Source: XYB2-FULL-45-11 sp964360375 (GTDB lineage Bacteria > Patescibacteriota > Patescibacteriia > UBA9934 > GWF2-40-263). Taken from it: a stretch of 25,852 nucleotides of DNA. The translations under genes and the position numbers were made by a program. Location: NCBI GenBank assembly GCA_964360375.1, contig CAYHWG010000008.1, positions 1 to 25,852 of the forward strand, in the 5' to 3' direction. This document shows positions 1 through 7,335 of this stretch, in pieces. Each line of letters opens with the position of its first letter. The stretch's first letter is position 1. The notes under the pieces were generated by a model. It was not told where the DNA came from and did not search any database. It saw only the letters and a list, made by a program, of their open reading frames with translations.

Positions 1-358
1 ACACGACATCATGAGAATATCCGACGATCAAATTGATGTTGCGTCCGGACATGTTCACACGATAACCAACTCCATTCACTTCCAATTTCTTTGAAAAACC
101 AACAGTCACACCCGTAATCATATTTGCAATAAGCGTTCGAGCTGTTCCCCATTGAGAACGATTCACTTTTTCTTCTTCATCTTGAACAGCTACAGAAAGA
201 TGTTTGCCTTCTGTATCTTCAGACATAGAAACACGCACAAGAGGATGAACCGTTGTGGAAAGCGTTCCTTTCGGTCCTCGAACCTCAATAATTTGGCCAG
301 TAACACTGACCTCTACGCCCGAAGGAATCGTAATAAGTTTTTTTCCAACACGTGACAT
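1..358 (-). CDS. rplF: 50S ribosomal protein L6 (uL6), N-terminal part; cut by window edge
   Basis: Ribosomal protein uL6 sits near the base of the L7/L12 stalk and the sarcin-ricin loop of 23S rRNA. Reading the minus strand from the ATG at 358 gives MSRVGKKLITIPSGVEVSV, the typical uL6 N-terminus, followed by the VRGPKGTLS segment and, near the edge, the LEVNGVGYRV region of the linker to the second domain. About 119 codons are visible and the frame stays open to base 1, so the C-terminal domain with its rRNA-binding loop lies outside. It is the last visible gene of the S10/spc cluster, 9 bases after rpsH. No Shine-Dalgarno is seen; the leader is A-rich. Confidence 0.95.
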   Translation of the reverse strand, partial: MSRVGKKLITIPSGVEVSVTGQIIEVRGPKGTLSTTVHPLVRVSMSEDTEGKHLSVAVQDEEEKVNRSQWGTARTLIANMITGVTVGFSKKLEVNGVGYRVNMSGRNINLIVGYSHDVV

Positions 359-367
359 ATCTTTTTT

Positions 368-760
368 TTAGTAAACTTCACAAAGCACTTCTCCGCCCAA
401 ATGACGAGCATGTGCTTCTTTATTGGTCATGAGTCCATTTGACGTTGATAGAATCGAAACACCAAGTCCAGACAAAACAGAACGCAAATCCTCTGATTTT
501 GTATAGACACGACGTCCAGGGCTGCTGATGCGTTGAATTGACTGAATTCCAGCAAGTCCGTTTGTATATTTCAAAACGATCTGAATCATGGGAAACTTTG
601 ATTCTGTTGTTTGCGTTACGCGTTCAACAAAACCTTCTTTTTCAAGAATTTTTGCGAGAGCATATTTCATGCGCGAGTACGGCAAAGCAAGCTCAGCCTT
701 TTTAACGGCTTGTGCGTTGCGGATACGTGTGAGCATGTCTGAGATTGGATCAGTCATCAT
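368..760 (-). CDS. rpsH: 30S ribosomal protein S8 (uS8)
   Basis: uS8 binds the central domain of 16S rRNA (helix 21) and in Escherichia coli also represses the spc operon mRNA. The 130-residue product has the expected N-terminus MTDPISDMLTRIRNAQ, the hydrophobic AKILEKEGFV segment, and the C-terminal block with the STSNGLMTNKEAHARHLGGE signature that contacts rRNA. Length is normal. Two ATG codons in tandem (760 and 757) can start it; the family N-terminus fits either. It lies one base after rpsN and is read toward rplF, the usual order. No autoregulatory helix is obvious in the very short spacers around it. Confidence 0.96.
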   Translation of the reverse strand: MMTDPISDMLTRIRNAQAVKKAELALPYSRMKYALAKILEKEGFVERVTQTTESKFPMIQIVLKYTNGLAGIQSIQRISSPGRRVYTKSEDLRSVLSGLGVSILSTSNGLMTNKEAHARHLGGEVLCEVY

Positions 761-761
761 A

Positions 762-947
762 TTACCAACTTGATTTTCTTACACCTGGAATTTCCCCTCT
801 GTTTGCGAGCTCACGAAAACAAATACGGCACATGTTAAACGCGCGCATGAAGCCGCGGGTTCTTCCGCATCTCCAGCAACGGCGAACGACACGCGTCGTA
901 AACTTCGCTCGCTTTTTTGATTTTGCAATTTGATTTTCTGTTGCCAT
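762..947 (-). CDS. rpsN: 30S ribosomal protein S14, zinc-binding type (uS14)
   Basis: uS14 helps assemble the head of the small subunit next to S10 and S19. At 61 residues this is the short C+ form (often called type Z or rpsZ), not the longer C- form of proteobacteria. Two CxxC pairs are visible, C24/C27 (CWRC) and C40/C43 (CRIC), which coordinate one zinc ion in this type. The C-terminus GEIPGVRKSSW is the family's conserved end. It starts 2 bases after the rplE stop and ends one base before rpsH. The start is preceded by AAAT rather than a Shine-Dalgarno. Confidence 0.96.
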   Translation of the reverse strand: MATENQIAKSKKRAKFTTRVVRRCWRCGRTRGFMRAFNMCRICFRELANRGEIPGVRKSSW

Positions 948-949
948 AT

Positions 950-1492
950 TTATGCGTCTTTTTTGAGTGGAAGTCTCAAATGTGTAAGAAGAGCCTTTGC
1001 TTCATCATCTGATTTAGCGGACGTTGAAATCGTGACTTGAACACCGTGGGTCAACTCCATTTCTTCACTTGAAATTTCAGGAAAAGACATGTGTTCCTTA
1101 AACCCGATAGAATAATTTCCATTTCCATCAAATGATTTTTTTGATAATCCACGAAAATCACGGACACGTGGCAAAGAAACGTAAATCAATTTTTCAAGAA
1201 AGTCCCACATTCGTTTTCCGCGCAAGGTCACCATAACGCCAACCACGTTTCCTTGTCGAATTTTGAATCCTGCTATGGCTTTACGCGCCTTTGTGGTTAC
1301 GGGTTTTTGACCAGTTATACGCTTCAATGTGTTTTGTGCTGTTTCTAAAAATTTTGCATCCTTCATTCCAGGACCAATACCAATATTAAGCGTGATCGTG
1401 TTCACAACAGGAACCGCATTCACGTTTTTATATCCGAACTCCTTCATGAGTTCCGGAATGACCGTTTTTTTGTATGTTTCCTTAAATGACAT
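950..1492 (-). CDS. rplE: 50S ribosomal protein L5 (uL5)
   Basis: uL5 binds 5S rRNA in the central protuberance and forms a bridge with the small-subunit head. The 180-residue product has normal length and shows the conserved blocks NTITLNIGIG, QKPVTTKARKAIAGFKIRQG and RDFRGLSKKSFDGNGNYSIG, with the terminal segment VQVTISTSAKSDDEAKALL. It is located between rplX and rpsN as in most bacteria, with spacers of 5 and 2 bases that argue for one transcript. The ATG is preceded by AATAAACTTT, with no Shine-Dalgarno. Confidence 0.96.
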   Translation of the reverse strand: MSFKETYKKTVIPELMKEFGYKNVNAVPVVNTITLNIGIGPGMKDAKFLETAQNTLKRITGQKPVTTKARKAIAGFKIRQGNVVGVMVTLRGKRMWDFLEKLIYVSLPRVRDFRGLSKKSFDGNGNYSIGFKEHMSFPEISSEEMELTHGVQVTISTSAKSDDEAKALLTHLRLPLKKDA

Positions 1493-1497
1493 AAAGT

Positions 1498-1821
1498 TTA
1501 TTCAATATCTTCAACGGCACCTTTTTTTCTCAAAATACGAATTTTGGTTTTGACACCATCTTTCTCAATTTGCTTGTATCCGATTCGTCCTATGGAACCT
1601 GTTTTTGCAGAAACCAACTGAACGTTTGAGATATGAAGTGGAGAAGGAAATTGAATTTTTTGTCCACTCTGAGCCCCTCGTTTCTTCAAATGTTTGGTCA
1701 TGAGATTTGTTCCTTCCACAACCACACGTTCAAGGATTGGAAAAACCTGAAGGACTTTACCTTCTTTTCCCTTATCTTTTCCCGCGAGCACGCGGACTTT
1801 GTCCCCAGATTTAATTTTCAT
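1498..1821 (-). CDS. rplX: 50S ribosomal protein L24 (uL24)
   Basis: uL24 is an early assembly-initiating protein that binds domain I of 23S rRNA near the exit tunnel. The 107-residue product begins MKIKSGDKVRVLAGKDKGKEGKV, a KOW motif typical of the family, and ends in a short acidic tail. An in-frame extension upstream to 1902 exists but overlaps rplN and has no similarity to L24, so the ATG at 1821 is chosen. It follows rplN (stop at 1829) by 7 bases and precedes rplE by 5. Confidence 0.95.
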   Translation of the reverse strand: MKIKSGDKVRVLAGKDKGKEGKVLQVFPILERVVVEGTNLMTKHLKKRGAQSGQKIQFPSPLHISNVQLVSAKTGSIGRIGYKQIEKDGVKTKIRILRKKGAVEDIE

Positions 1822-1828
1822 ACAAATC

Positions 1829-2200
1829 TTATAAAACTTCCGGAGCGAGTGAAATAATTTTTGTGTAACCAGCTGCACGTAATTCTCGAGCAACAGGTCC
1901 AAAAATACGCGTTCCTTTTGGTTCTTTTGATTTTTTATCTACAATGACTGCCGCATTTTCATCAAAACGAATGTACGTCCCGTCTTTTCTACGTGTTTCT
2001 TTATGTGTGCGAACAAGCACAGCTGTCACAACATCGCTTTTTTTCACGACGGCATGCGGGACGGCCTCTTTGACCGCACAGACAACAAGCTCTCCCAAAA
2101 AGGCGTATCGCTTTTGATACCCTCCGAGAACACGAATAACCATGAGCTTTTTTGCTCCTGAGTTATCTGCAACTTTGAGTACGGATTGTTCTTGAACCAT
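1829..2200 (-). CDS. rplN: 50S ribosomal protein L14 (uL14)
   Basis: uL14 lies at the subunit interface, contacts 16S rRNA and is the docking site of silencing factor RsfS in bacteria that have it. The start at 2200 gives 123 residues, the family's size, beginning MVQEQSVLKVADNSGAKKL; upstream in-frame codons to 2245 are not L14-like. The DNSGAKKL block, the KEAVPHAVVKKSDVV region and the C-terminal GTRIFGPVARELR segment are all intact. It lies 23 bases after rpsQ, one of the larger spacers in this part of the cluster, with no evident regulatory structure. Confidence 0.96.
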   Translation of the reverse strand: MVQEQSVLKVADNSGAKKLMVIRVLGGYQKRYAFLGELVVCAVKEAVPHAVVKKSDVVTAVLVRTHKETRRKDGTYIRFDENAAVIVDKKSKEPKGTRIFGPVARELRAAGYTKIISLAPEVL

Positions 2201-2223
2201 AAAGTTATTTATATGTTGATTGT

Positions 2224-2466
2224 TTACTTCGCGACAATCCAACATTTCGTTTTTGAAAACGGTTTACATTCACGAAACATCACTTGATCTCCGACGGTGT
2301 GTGTTCCTTCTGTATGAACATGAAATTTTTGACTTCGCACATAACGCTTTCCGTATTTCGGATGAACAAGTGTTCGATCAACCTGAACAACGATTGTCTT
2401 TTCCATTTTATTGGAAATAATCGTTCCCGTGAATGCGCGTCGAATTTTTCGATCGTTCGTGTTCAT
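2224..2466 (-). CDS. rpsQ: 30S ribosomal protein S17 (uS17)
   Basis: uS17 is a primary 16S rRNA-binding protein of the 30S body. The chosen ATG at 2466 gives 80 residues starting MNTNDRKIRRAFTGTIISNK, followed by the OB-fold signature MEKTIVVQVDRTLVHPKYGK and the GDQVMFRECKPFSKTKCW C-terminal segment. An in-frame extension to 2511 would run into rpmC and is rejected. The start codon follows the rpmC stop by one base, so the two are probably translationally coupled. No Shine-Dalgarno is visible before the ATG. Confidence 0.95.
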   Translation of the reverse strand: MNTNDRKIRRAFTGTIISNKMEKTIVVQVDRTLVHPKYGKRYVRSQKFHVHTEGTHTVGDQVMFRECKPFSKTKCWIVAK

Positions 2467-2467
2467 A

Positions 2468-2659
2468 TTAAGAAATTGCTTGTTTGCGTAGATAAGTCTG
2501 AATACGTGCAATGTTTTTTTTAAGTGCGCGGACTTCTCTTACGTTTTTTATTTGATTGTTTGAAAGTTTAAATTCGAGAGCTTTCAGATGATCCAGAGAT
2601 TCTCGAAGATCTTGCTTCAATCCGTCTGGTGTGCGTTCATGAAGTGTTTTCACATCCAT
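2468..2659 (-). CDS. rpmC: 50S ribosomal protein L29 (uL29)
   Basis: uL29 is a small helical protein beside the peptide exit tunnel, where it contributes to trigger factor and SRP docking. From the ATG at 2659 the product is 63 residues with two predicted helices; the second carries the family pattern EFKLSNNQIKNVREVRALKKNIARI. A GTG at 2677 could add six residues but would overlap rplP by 14 bases and adds nothing L29-like. Spacing to rplP is 4 bases and to rpsQ one base. Confidence 0.93.
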   Translation of the reverse strand: MDVKTLHERTPDGLKQDLRESLDHLKALEFKLSNNQIKNVREVRALKKNIARIQTYLRKQAIS

Positions 2660-2663
2660 AGAA

Positions 2664-3083
2664 TTATTCAATTTCACGAGAAATAATTTTTGTCTTTACG
2701 GGAAGTTTGTGTGCAGCAAGTGTCAGAGCAAGATGTGCGAGTTCTTTTGAAATACCTCCCATCTCAAACATGACGGTACCTGGACGAATCACGGCGACAT
2801 AATGATCTACCGCGCCCTTTCCTTTTCCCATCGGCATTTCAGAACCTTTTGATGTGACAGGTTTGTCTGGAAAGATGCGTATCCATACTTTTCCTCCTCG
2901 CTTAATCGCGCGAGTCATAGCACGTCTTGCAGCCTCAATCTGACGTGATGTCACCCACGCCTCCGTTGTTGCTTTAATCGCATAGTCTCCAAAAGCGACC
3001 GTTGTCATACGTGTTGCAACACGTTTTCCACGTGCGCGACCCTTGTGTGACTTGCGATGTTTCACTTTTTTAGGCATCAACAT
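2664..3083 (-). CDS. rplP: 50S ribosomal protein L16 (uL16)
   Basis: uL16 stabilises the A-site tRNA elbow and is a late assembly protein of the 50S subunit. The 139-residue product begins MLMPKKVKHRKSHKGRARG and contains the GKVWIRIFPDKPVTSKGSEMPMGKGKGAVDHYVAVI block, including the basic loop that approaches the peptidyl transferase centre. Length is normal. The start is the ATG at 3083; a second ATG two codons later (3077) is possible. It follows rpsC by 2 bases. Confidence 0.96.
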   Translation of the reverse strand: MLMPKKVKHRKSHKGRARGKRVATRMTTVAFGDYAIKATTEAWVTSRQIEAARRAMTRAIKRGGKVWIRIFPDKPVTSKGSEMPMGKGKGAVDHYVAVIRPGTVMFEMGGISKELAHLALTLAAHKLPVKTKIISREIE

Positions 3084-3085
3084 AA

Positions 3086-3742
3086 CTACTCCTTTTTACC
3101 TTTTTCAAAAACCTCCCCACGATTAATCCATATTTTGATCCCAATCGCTCCCCAAATCGTACGAGCTGTCACAGAAGCGAAATCAATATCCGCTCGAAGT
3201 GTGTGTAATGGAATTTTTCCTTGTGCAATCATTTCACGACGCGCGATCTCTGATCCGTTTAATCTTCCACTGATCGAAATTTTCACCCCGAGAGCTCCCG
3301 CTTTTAAGACACGCTCAATCGTCCCTTTCATGACTCGACGAAACGGCATGCGCTTCTCGATATCTGCTGCAACTTGTAAACCTACCACTTGTGCACACAA
3401 GGAAGCATTTTGCACTTCTTTCACGTTGATTGAAAGTTTGACACGTTTTCCTGCAAAAAACTTATTTTTGACCTTTTTTGAAAGGTCTTCAATCCCTGTA
3501 CCACCGCGGCCGATGATAATACCTGGTTTTGCGGAATGAATCAAGAGTTTGAGTTCTTGGCGTGTTCGATCAATCTCGACGCGGTCAACAAGCGCTTCTT
3601 TCAAAAGATTTTTGAGAAAATCTCTTATTTTGACGTCTTCTTCAAGTAACGCCGTAAAACGTTTTGGATCTGCAAACCAAAGACTGTCCCATCCGCGGGT
3701 GACTGCGATTCGAAATCCAATTGGATGTACCTTTCGTCCCAT
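3086..3742 (-). CDS. rpsC: 30S ribosomal protein S3 (uS3)
   Basis: uS3 lines the mRNA entry channel and has mRNA helicase activity together with S4. The 218-residue product starts MGRKVHPIGFRIAVTRGWDS, has a KH domain with the GIIIGRGGTGIEDLSKKV loop at about residues 74-91, and a C-terminal domain with ISGRLNGSEIARREMIAQGKIPLHTLRADIDF, all family hallmarks. The gene ends in TAG and has normal length. It lies between rplV and rplP with spacers of 9 and 2 bases. Confidence 0.97.
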   Translation of the reverse strand: MGRKVHPIGFRIAVTRGWDSLWFADPKRFTALLEEDVKIRDFLKNLLKEALVDRVEIDRTRQELKLLIHSAKPGIIIGRGGTGIEDLSKKVKNKFFAGKRVKLSINVKEVQNASLCAQVVGLQVAADIEKRMPFRRVMKGTIERVLKAGALGVKISISGRLNGSEIARREMIAQGKIPLHTLRADIDFASVTARTIWGAIGIKIWINRGEVFEKGKKE

Positions 3743-3751
3743 AGATGAGAA

Positions 3752-4168
3752 TTAATTGGTCTTAGGTGTTACGATTTTATCTTTGGAGTTTATTTTTGCC
3801 TTTTTTGTTTTTGCTTCTTTTGGTTCCTTCACAACCTCTACGTTTTCAAGGACCACATGAATGTGTGAAGAACGTTTTCGAATCGGCATAGCTCGTCCGT
3901 GCGCACGTGGCTGGAATCGATCAAGCGTAGGTCCTTCATCTACGGAAATGGAAGAGATGACGAGATCGTCTTTATTCAAGTGAAAATTATTTGTTGCGTT
4001 TGCGATGGCGGAATTTAAAAGCTTGAGCACAGGCTCTGCAGCCGCTTTATTGGCAAAACGTAATTGTGTTTGCGCTTTTGAAACGTGTGCTCCGCGAATA
4101 AGATCGACAACAAGTCGAACTTTTCTAGCAGACATACGAATAAAGCGAGCGTGAGCTTTTACTTGCAT
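3752..4168 (-). CDS. rplV: 50S ribosomal protein L22 (uL22) with basic C-terminal tail
   Basis: uL22 lines the peptide exit tunnel through a long beta hairpin. The first 110 residues are canonical: VKAHARFIRMSARKVRLVVDLIRG at the start and the hairpin RFQPRAHGRAMPIRKRSSHI. The protein then continues with a lysine-rich tail (KEPKEAKTKKAKINSKDKI), giving 138 residues against about 110 in many bacteria. Such tails are variable and probably surface exposed; a specific role cannot be inferred. The start codon follows AATAAT, with no Shine-Dalgarno. Confidence 0.96.
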   Translation of the reverse strand: MQVKAHARFIRMSARKVRLVVDLIRGAHVSKAQTQLRFANKAAAEPVLKLLNSAIANATNNFHLNKDDLVISSISVDEGPTLDRFQPRAHGRAMPIRKRSSHIHVVLENVEVVKEPKEAKTKKAKINSKDKIVTPKTN

Positions 4169-4182
4169 ATTATTTCAATCGA

Positions 4183-4527
4183 CTATTTTTTCTTTGGATC
4201 TGGTTTTGCTGCAGGTTTTGCTCCTCCAGATGGAGCAGATGATCCTGCGCCGGCCTCGGCTTCTTTTTGAAGTTTACCTCCGTGACGAACAAAACGTCGT
4301 GTTGGAGAAAATTCACCGAGTTTGTGTCCAACCATGTTTTCGACAACACGTACCTTCAAAAAATCCTTTCCATTGTGTACGGCGAAATTAAAGCCGACCA
4401 TTTCTGGGGTAATTGTTGAGGCTCGTGCCCATGTTTTTATTGGGGTGAGATCTCCTACTTTCATCTTTCCAATCTTTTTCAAGAGTTTCGGATGTACGTA
4501 GTGACCTTTTTTAAGACTTCGTGACAT
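4183..4527 (-). CDS. rpsS: 30S ribosomal protein S19 (uS19) with low-complexity tail
   Basis: uS19 sits in the 30S head and forms a complex with S13 at the subunit bridge. The core, MSRSLKKGHYVHPKLLKKI through VGHKLGEFSPTRRFVRHGG, is standard and ends near residue 91. A low-complexity tail rich in Ala, Gly, Ser, Pro and Lys follows, bringing the length to 114. Unlike most neighbours, the ATG is preceded by a full Shine-Dalgarno core, GGAGG at about -9, within the 2-base spacer and the end of rplB. Confidence 0.96.
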   Translation of the reverse strand: MSRSLKKGHYVHPKLLKKIGKMKVGDLTPIKTWARASTITPEMVGFNFAVHNGKDFLKVRVVENMVGHKLGEFSPTRRFVRHGGKLQKEAEAGAGSSAPSGGAKPAAKPDPKKK

Positions 4528-4529
4528 AA

Positions 4530-5381
4530 TTATTTTCCTCCGACAAATCGTCCCTTCTTGCGACGTTGAATAATCATGCGATCGGATGCTTGTTTACGAC
4601 GTGTTTTCACACCGAGCGCTGGTTTTCCTGTTGGAGTTTTTGGATGTTTAAGACCAATCGAGTTACGACCTTCTCCTCCACCGTGAGGGTGATCAACTGG
4701 GTTCATGACTTTTCCACGAACGGTTGGTCGAATTCCACGATGTCGTGAACGACCAGCTTTTCCCCAACGAATCAATCGACGATCTGGATTAGATGATTGA
4801 CCGATCGTTGCCATGCACTGTTTAAAGAGAAGACGAATTTCACCGGACGGAAGTTTCACGGTTGCATAAGATCCTTCCACAGCCATGAGTTGTGCTGTTG
4901 CACCAGCGCCACGCACCATTTGCGCACCTTTTCCTGGTTGCAGTTCGAGATCGTAAATTTGCATTCCAACCGGAATATGCTCAAGACAGAAACGATTTCC
5001 TAATTGAATTTCTCCTTTTTGTTTTGAAGAGACAACAGAATCACCAACCTTGAGTCCAATCGGAGCGATCATGTATCGTTTTTCACCATCGCGGTAATAA
5101 AGAAGGGCGATGCGTGCTCCACGATTTGGATCATATTCAAGCGTTGCAACTTTTGCTGGGACATCGAATTTATCACGCTTTGCATCGATCAAACGAATAC
5201 GCTGCTTTGCTCCACCTCCTTGATGACGAACTGTTATCTTTCCTTGATTATTTCGACCGGCAAATTTCTTTTTATGCATGGTCAGAGATTTCAAAGGCGT
5301 TGAAGATGTAACATCTTCAAAAGTATCCACACTAGAAATGCGGCGTCCGTTAGTCGTTGGTTTATAGTGTTTCACTGGCAT
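4530..5381 (-). CDS. rplB: 50S ribosomal protein L2 (uL2)
   Basis: uL2 is needed for subunit association and peptidyl transferase assembly. The 283-residue product has the RNA-binding N-terminal domain (GRNNQGKITVRHQGGGAKQR) and the C-terminal block with VMNPVDHPHGGGEGR, which holds the conserved histidine close to the peptidyl transferase centre. The length is slightly above the usual 275. The start at 5381 lies one base after the rplW stop, with a GGGG run a few bases upstream that may serve as a weak ribosome binding site. Confidence 0.97.
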   Translation of the reverse strand: MPVKHYKPTTNGRRISSVDTFEDVTSSTPLKSLTMHKKKFAGRNNQGKITVRHQGGGAKQRIRLIDAKRDKFDVPAKVATLEYDPNRGARIALLYYRDGEKRYMIAPIGLKVGDSVVSSKQKGEIQLGNRFCLEHIPVGMQIYDLELQPGKGAQMVRGAGATAQLMAVEGSYATVKLPSGEIRLLFKQCMATIGQSSNPDRRLIRWGKAGRSRHRGIRPTVRGKVMNPVDHPHGGGEGRNSIGLKHPKTPTGKPALGVKTRRKQASDRMIIQRRKKGRFVGGK

Positions 5382-5382
5382 A

Positions 5383-5760
5383 TTAAACCCCTTCGTAGAT
5401 ATTCAAAGATTTACCTTTTGGTAATGTGACAATCGCTTTTTTCCAAGCCTTACGCTTTCCGGAAACACGACCTCGTCGCACAATTTTTCCACGAACGTTT
5501 ATCGTATTCACAGAAAGTGGTTTGATCTCATACATCGCTTTTATCGCTGCTGCAATCTGAATCGCATTCGCATCATTTTTTACTACAAAGACATACATAT
5601 TTTTAGATGCAAGAATGGCGCTCTTTTCTGATACGAGCGGTTTGACGATGACAGAAGACAAATGCATGGAATCTTTTGAAGCTTGCAAATTGCTCACAGG
5701 CTTTATTTCTTCCTTGCTGTTTGTTTTTGTCGTAGGAGTGGCTTTTTTAAAAATACCCAT
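5383..5760 (-). CDS. rplW: 50S ribosomal protein L23 (uL23) with N-terminal extension
   Basis: uL23 sits at the tunnel exit and is the docking site for trigger factor and SRP. The conserved core starts at about residue 32 (SSVIVKPLVSEKSA) and contains MYVFVVKNDANAIQIAAAIKAMYEIKP and the basic KIVRRGRVSGKRKAWKKAIV stretch. It is preceded by about 30 polar residues that are not part of the normal L23 fold. The ATG at 5760 is chosen because it falls 4 bases after the rplD stop; an in-frame extension to 5817 lies inside rplD. Confidence 0.93.
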   Translation of the reverse strand: MGIFKKATPTTKTNSKEEIKPVSNLQASKDSMHLSSVIVKPLVSEKSAILASKNMYVFVVKNDANAIQIAAAIKAMYEIKPLSVNTINVRGKIVRRGRVSGKRKAWKKAIVTLPKGKSLNIYEGV

Positions 5761-5764
5761 ATAA

Positions 5765-6415
5765 CTAAGCTCGCTTGTAAGTTTGTGTGATGAGATCGAT
5801 CGCTGCTTTTGAAACAAGGACTTTTTCTGTTTTTAAAAGATCAACGACGTTCAACGTGTTTGTTGGCATGGTTGAAATTCCCTTCAAGTTTTTTGCCGCT
5901 TTTGCAATCGTCTTTTCCTCCGGAGGCAGTACGATCAAAATTTTTGCAAGACTTCCGGCTTTTTTCTCAAGAGGAAGATTTTTTAAAATGGAGGAAAGCT
6001 CTTTTGTTTTTCCTTCTGGAAGAGAAAATTCATCGACAACAATGAAACAGTTACTCGCAACTTTTTCTGATAAAACCATTGCAAGTGCCGTTCGTTTTGC
6101 TTTTTTGTTTATTTTTAAAGAAAAGTTTCGGTCGTTTCTTGGTCCAAATGTGATTCCACCTCCAATCCAAATGGGAGACTTTGTGGAACCGTGACGTGCA
6201 CGACCTGTTCCTTTTTGCTTCCAAGGTTTTTTACTTGAACCCGCTACTTCTCCACGTGTTTTTGTATGAGCAATAGCTTCACGAGAGTTTGCTTCTTGCG
6301 CAACAACCGCTTCATGAACGAGTATGGGATTAAGAGCTACATCAAATAAGCTCTTTTCAAGTTCCAGAGATCCGACGGTTTCACCTTTTATGTTGTAGAG
6401 GGAAATTAATGCCAT
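5765..6415 (-). CDS. rplD: 50S ribosomal protein L4 (uL4)
   Basis: uL4 reaches into the exit tunnel with an extended loop and, in gamma-proteobacteria, represses the S10 operon. The 216-residue product shows the loop GSSKKPWKQKGTGRARHGSTKSPIWIGGG, the family's best signature, and the C-terminal region NVVDLLKTEKVLVSKAAID. Its start overlaps the rplC stop by 10 bases (rplC ends TGG CAT TAA inside ATGGCATTAA), which suggests translational coupling. A GAGAG sequence is located upstream as possible ribosome binding site. Confidence 0.96.
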   Translation of the reverse strand: MALISLYNIKGETVGSLELEKSLFDVALNPILVHEAVVAQEANSREAIAHTKTRGEVAGSSKKPWKQKGTGRARHGSTKSPIWIGGGITFGPRNDRNFSLKINKKAKRTALAMVLSEKVASNCFIVVDEFSLPEGKTKELSSILKNLPLEKKAGSLAKILIVLPPEEKTIAKAAKNLKGISTMPTNTLNVVDLLKTEKVLVSKAAIDLITQTYKRA

Positions 6416-7035
6416 AATTGTTTTCTCTCGTGAGAACGAATCAAAATCAAACCGCCGCGTGCACCAGGAACGGCTCCTTTAACGGCAATGATATTTTTTT
6501 CCAAATCAACAGAAACAACTTCAAGATTTTTTACGGTCACACGCTCATCTCCATAATGACCTCCCATGCGTTGACCCTTAATAACTTTTCCTTGACGTTG
6601 CGATCCAATAGAACCACCCATGCGTTGTTGATCTTTATTTCCGTGTGTTGCTTTGCTTCCGCTAAAATCATGACGTTTCATGACTCCGGCAAACCCACGT
6701 CCTTTTGAATCACCCACAACATCAACTTTTGTTCCAGGAACAAAAGCAGAAACAGAAATCATGGATCCGCGTGTTAAATCTGTCGGAACTGCCCCAACAC
6801 GAAATTCACGCAGCGTTTTTACTTGTGGCAAATCTAAGAGATGTCCAGCCTCACTCTTGTTGAGGTGTTTTGGAGTCTCAGCTCCAACTTGGACAGCTGT
6901 ATACCCATCAAGGTCTTCACTGCGAATTTGTGTCACAACGTTTGGTTCCGCCTTGATAAGCGTAACCGGAACAACGGTTCCGTCATCTTTGAACTGTTGT
7001 GTCATTTCAATTTTTCGTCCGATGATAAATGGCAT
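6406..7035 (-). CDS. rplC: 50S ribosomal protein L3 (uL3)
   Basis: uL3 is an assembly initiator of the 50S subunit and extends a loop toward the peptidyl transferase centre. The 209-residue product has the start MPFIIGRKIEMTQQFKDDG, the central GRGFAGVMKRHDFSGSKATHGN block and the loop QRQGKVIKGQRMGGHYGDERVTVKNLEVV. It is the first gene of the long run of S10/spc genes: 431 bases separate it from rpsJ, and this spacer holds three hairpins described separately. The ATG follows GAAAT without a Shine-Dalgarno. Confidence 0.97.
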   Translation of the reverse strand: MPFIIGRKIEMTQQFKDDGTVVPVTLIKAEPNVVTQIRSEDLDGYTAVQVGAETPKHLNKSEAGHLLDLPQVKTLREFRVGAVPTDLTRGSMISVSAFVPGTKVDVVGDSKGRGFAGVMKRHDFSGSKATHGNKDQQRMGGSIGSQRQGKVIKGQRMGGHYGDERVTVKNLEVVSVDLEKNIIAVKGAVPGARGGLILIRSHERKQLWH

Positions 7036-7048
7036 ATTTCAGTATCAA

Positions 7049-7106
7049 CTAGCACAAAAGCTAGAAGTCGATCGCGATGATTCATACATCGCACCCAACT
7101 TCTAGC
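7049..7106 (-). promoter_or_regulatory. candidate structured leader of the rplC operon
   Basis: Directly upstream of rplC the minus-strand RNA can form a two-part hairpin: an outer 9-bp stem (7098-7106 with 7060-7068, GCTAGAAGT/ACTTCTAGC) and an inner 6-bp stem (GCGATG at 7092-7087 with CATCGC at 7079-7074). The 3' arm is followed by TTTTGT. Its last five bases can instead pair with GCTAG at 7053-7049, so two exclusive folds exist. Position and shape suit an autoregulatory site for a protein of this operon such as L4. That is inference; no sequence match to a known leader was made. Confidence 0.5.
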
Positions 7107-7269
7107 CTATGTTACAAATTTCCTCCAAATGGAGAATAAGATTGTGACAAAGGGAATGTATTTTTTATGTAAGCAATCTCCCAACAATTCTTAAAAGCAC
7201 GAGAAGGTTTTCTTCGAAAGATTTTGAGGATGCACAGATCTTTCTTCTCTGTTTTTTGAATTGTGTTTT
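7107..7269. other. non-coding part of rpsJ-rplC spacer
   Basis: No gene is seen here. The stretch contains a 7-bp inverted repeat (GAAAGAT at 7216-7222 and ATCTTTC at 7238-7244), a short palindrome TCTTCGAAAGA around 7211, and CTCCAAATGGAG near 7122. I could not find a convincing minus-strand promoter with both hexamers, so rplC may depend on readthrough from the tuf-rpsJ transcript or on a promoter I do not recognise. Confidence 0.4.
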
Positions 7270-7324
7270 GTGGGACGGATCACACGCGATAGAAACATTT
7301 TCCTTCGCCTGTGATCCGCCCCAC
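7270..7324. repeat. 20-bp imperfect inverted repeat (hairpin)
   Basis: Arms at 7270-7289 and 7305-7324 match in 18 of 20 positions around a 15-base loop (GTGGGACGGATCAC and GTGATCCGCCCCAC form the outer part). On the plus strand the hairpin is followed by ACCTTTTTT, which resembles a terminator, but no plus-strand gene precedes it. On the minus strand no T run follows. It could be a palindromic repeat element or a part of the rplC leader RNA. Confidence 0.55.
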
Positions 7325-7335
7325 ACCTTTTTTAA

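Noticed and set aside
2660..2677. GTG start adding six residues to L29
   Set aside because: Overlaps rplP and the added residues are not conserved; the ATG at 2659 fits better.
7270..7330. Plus-strand rho-independent terminator
   Set aside because: Stem and T run fit, but no plus-strand gene lies upstream; kept as an inverted repeat.
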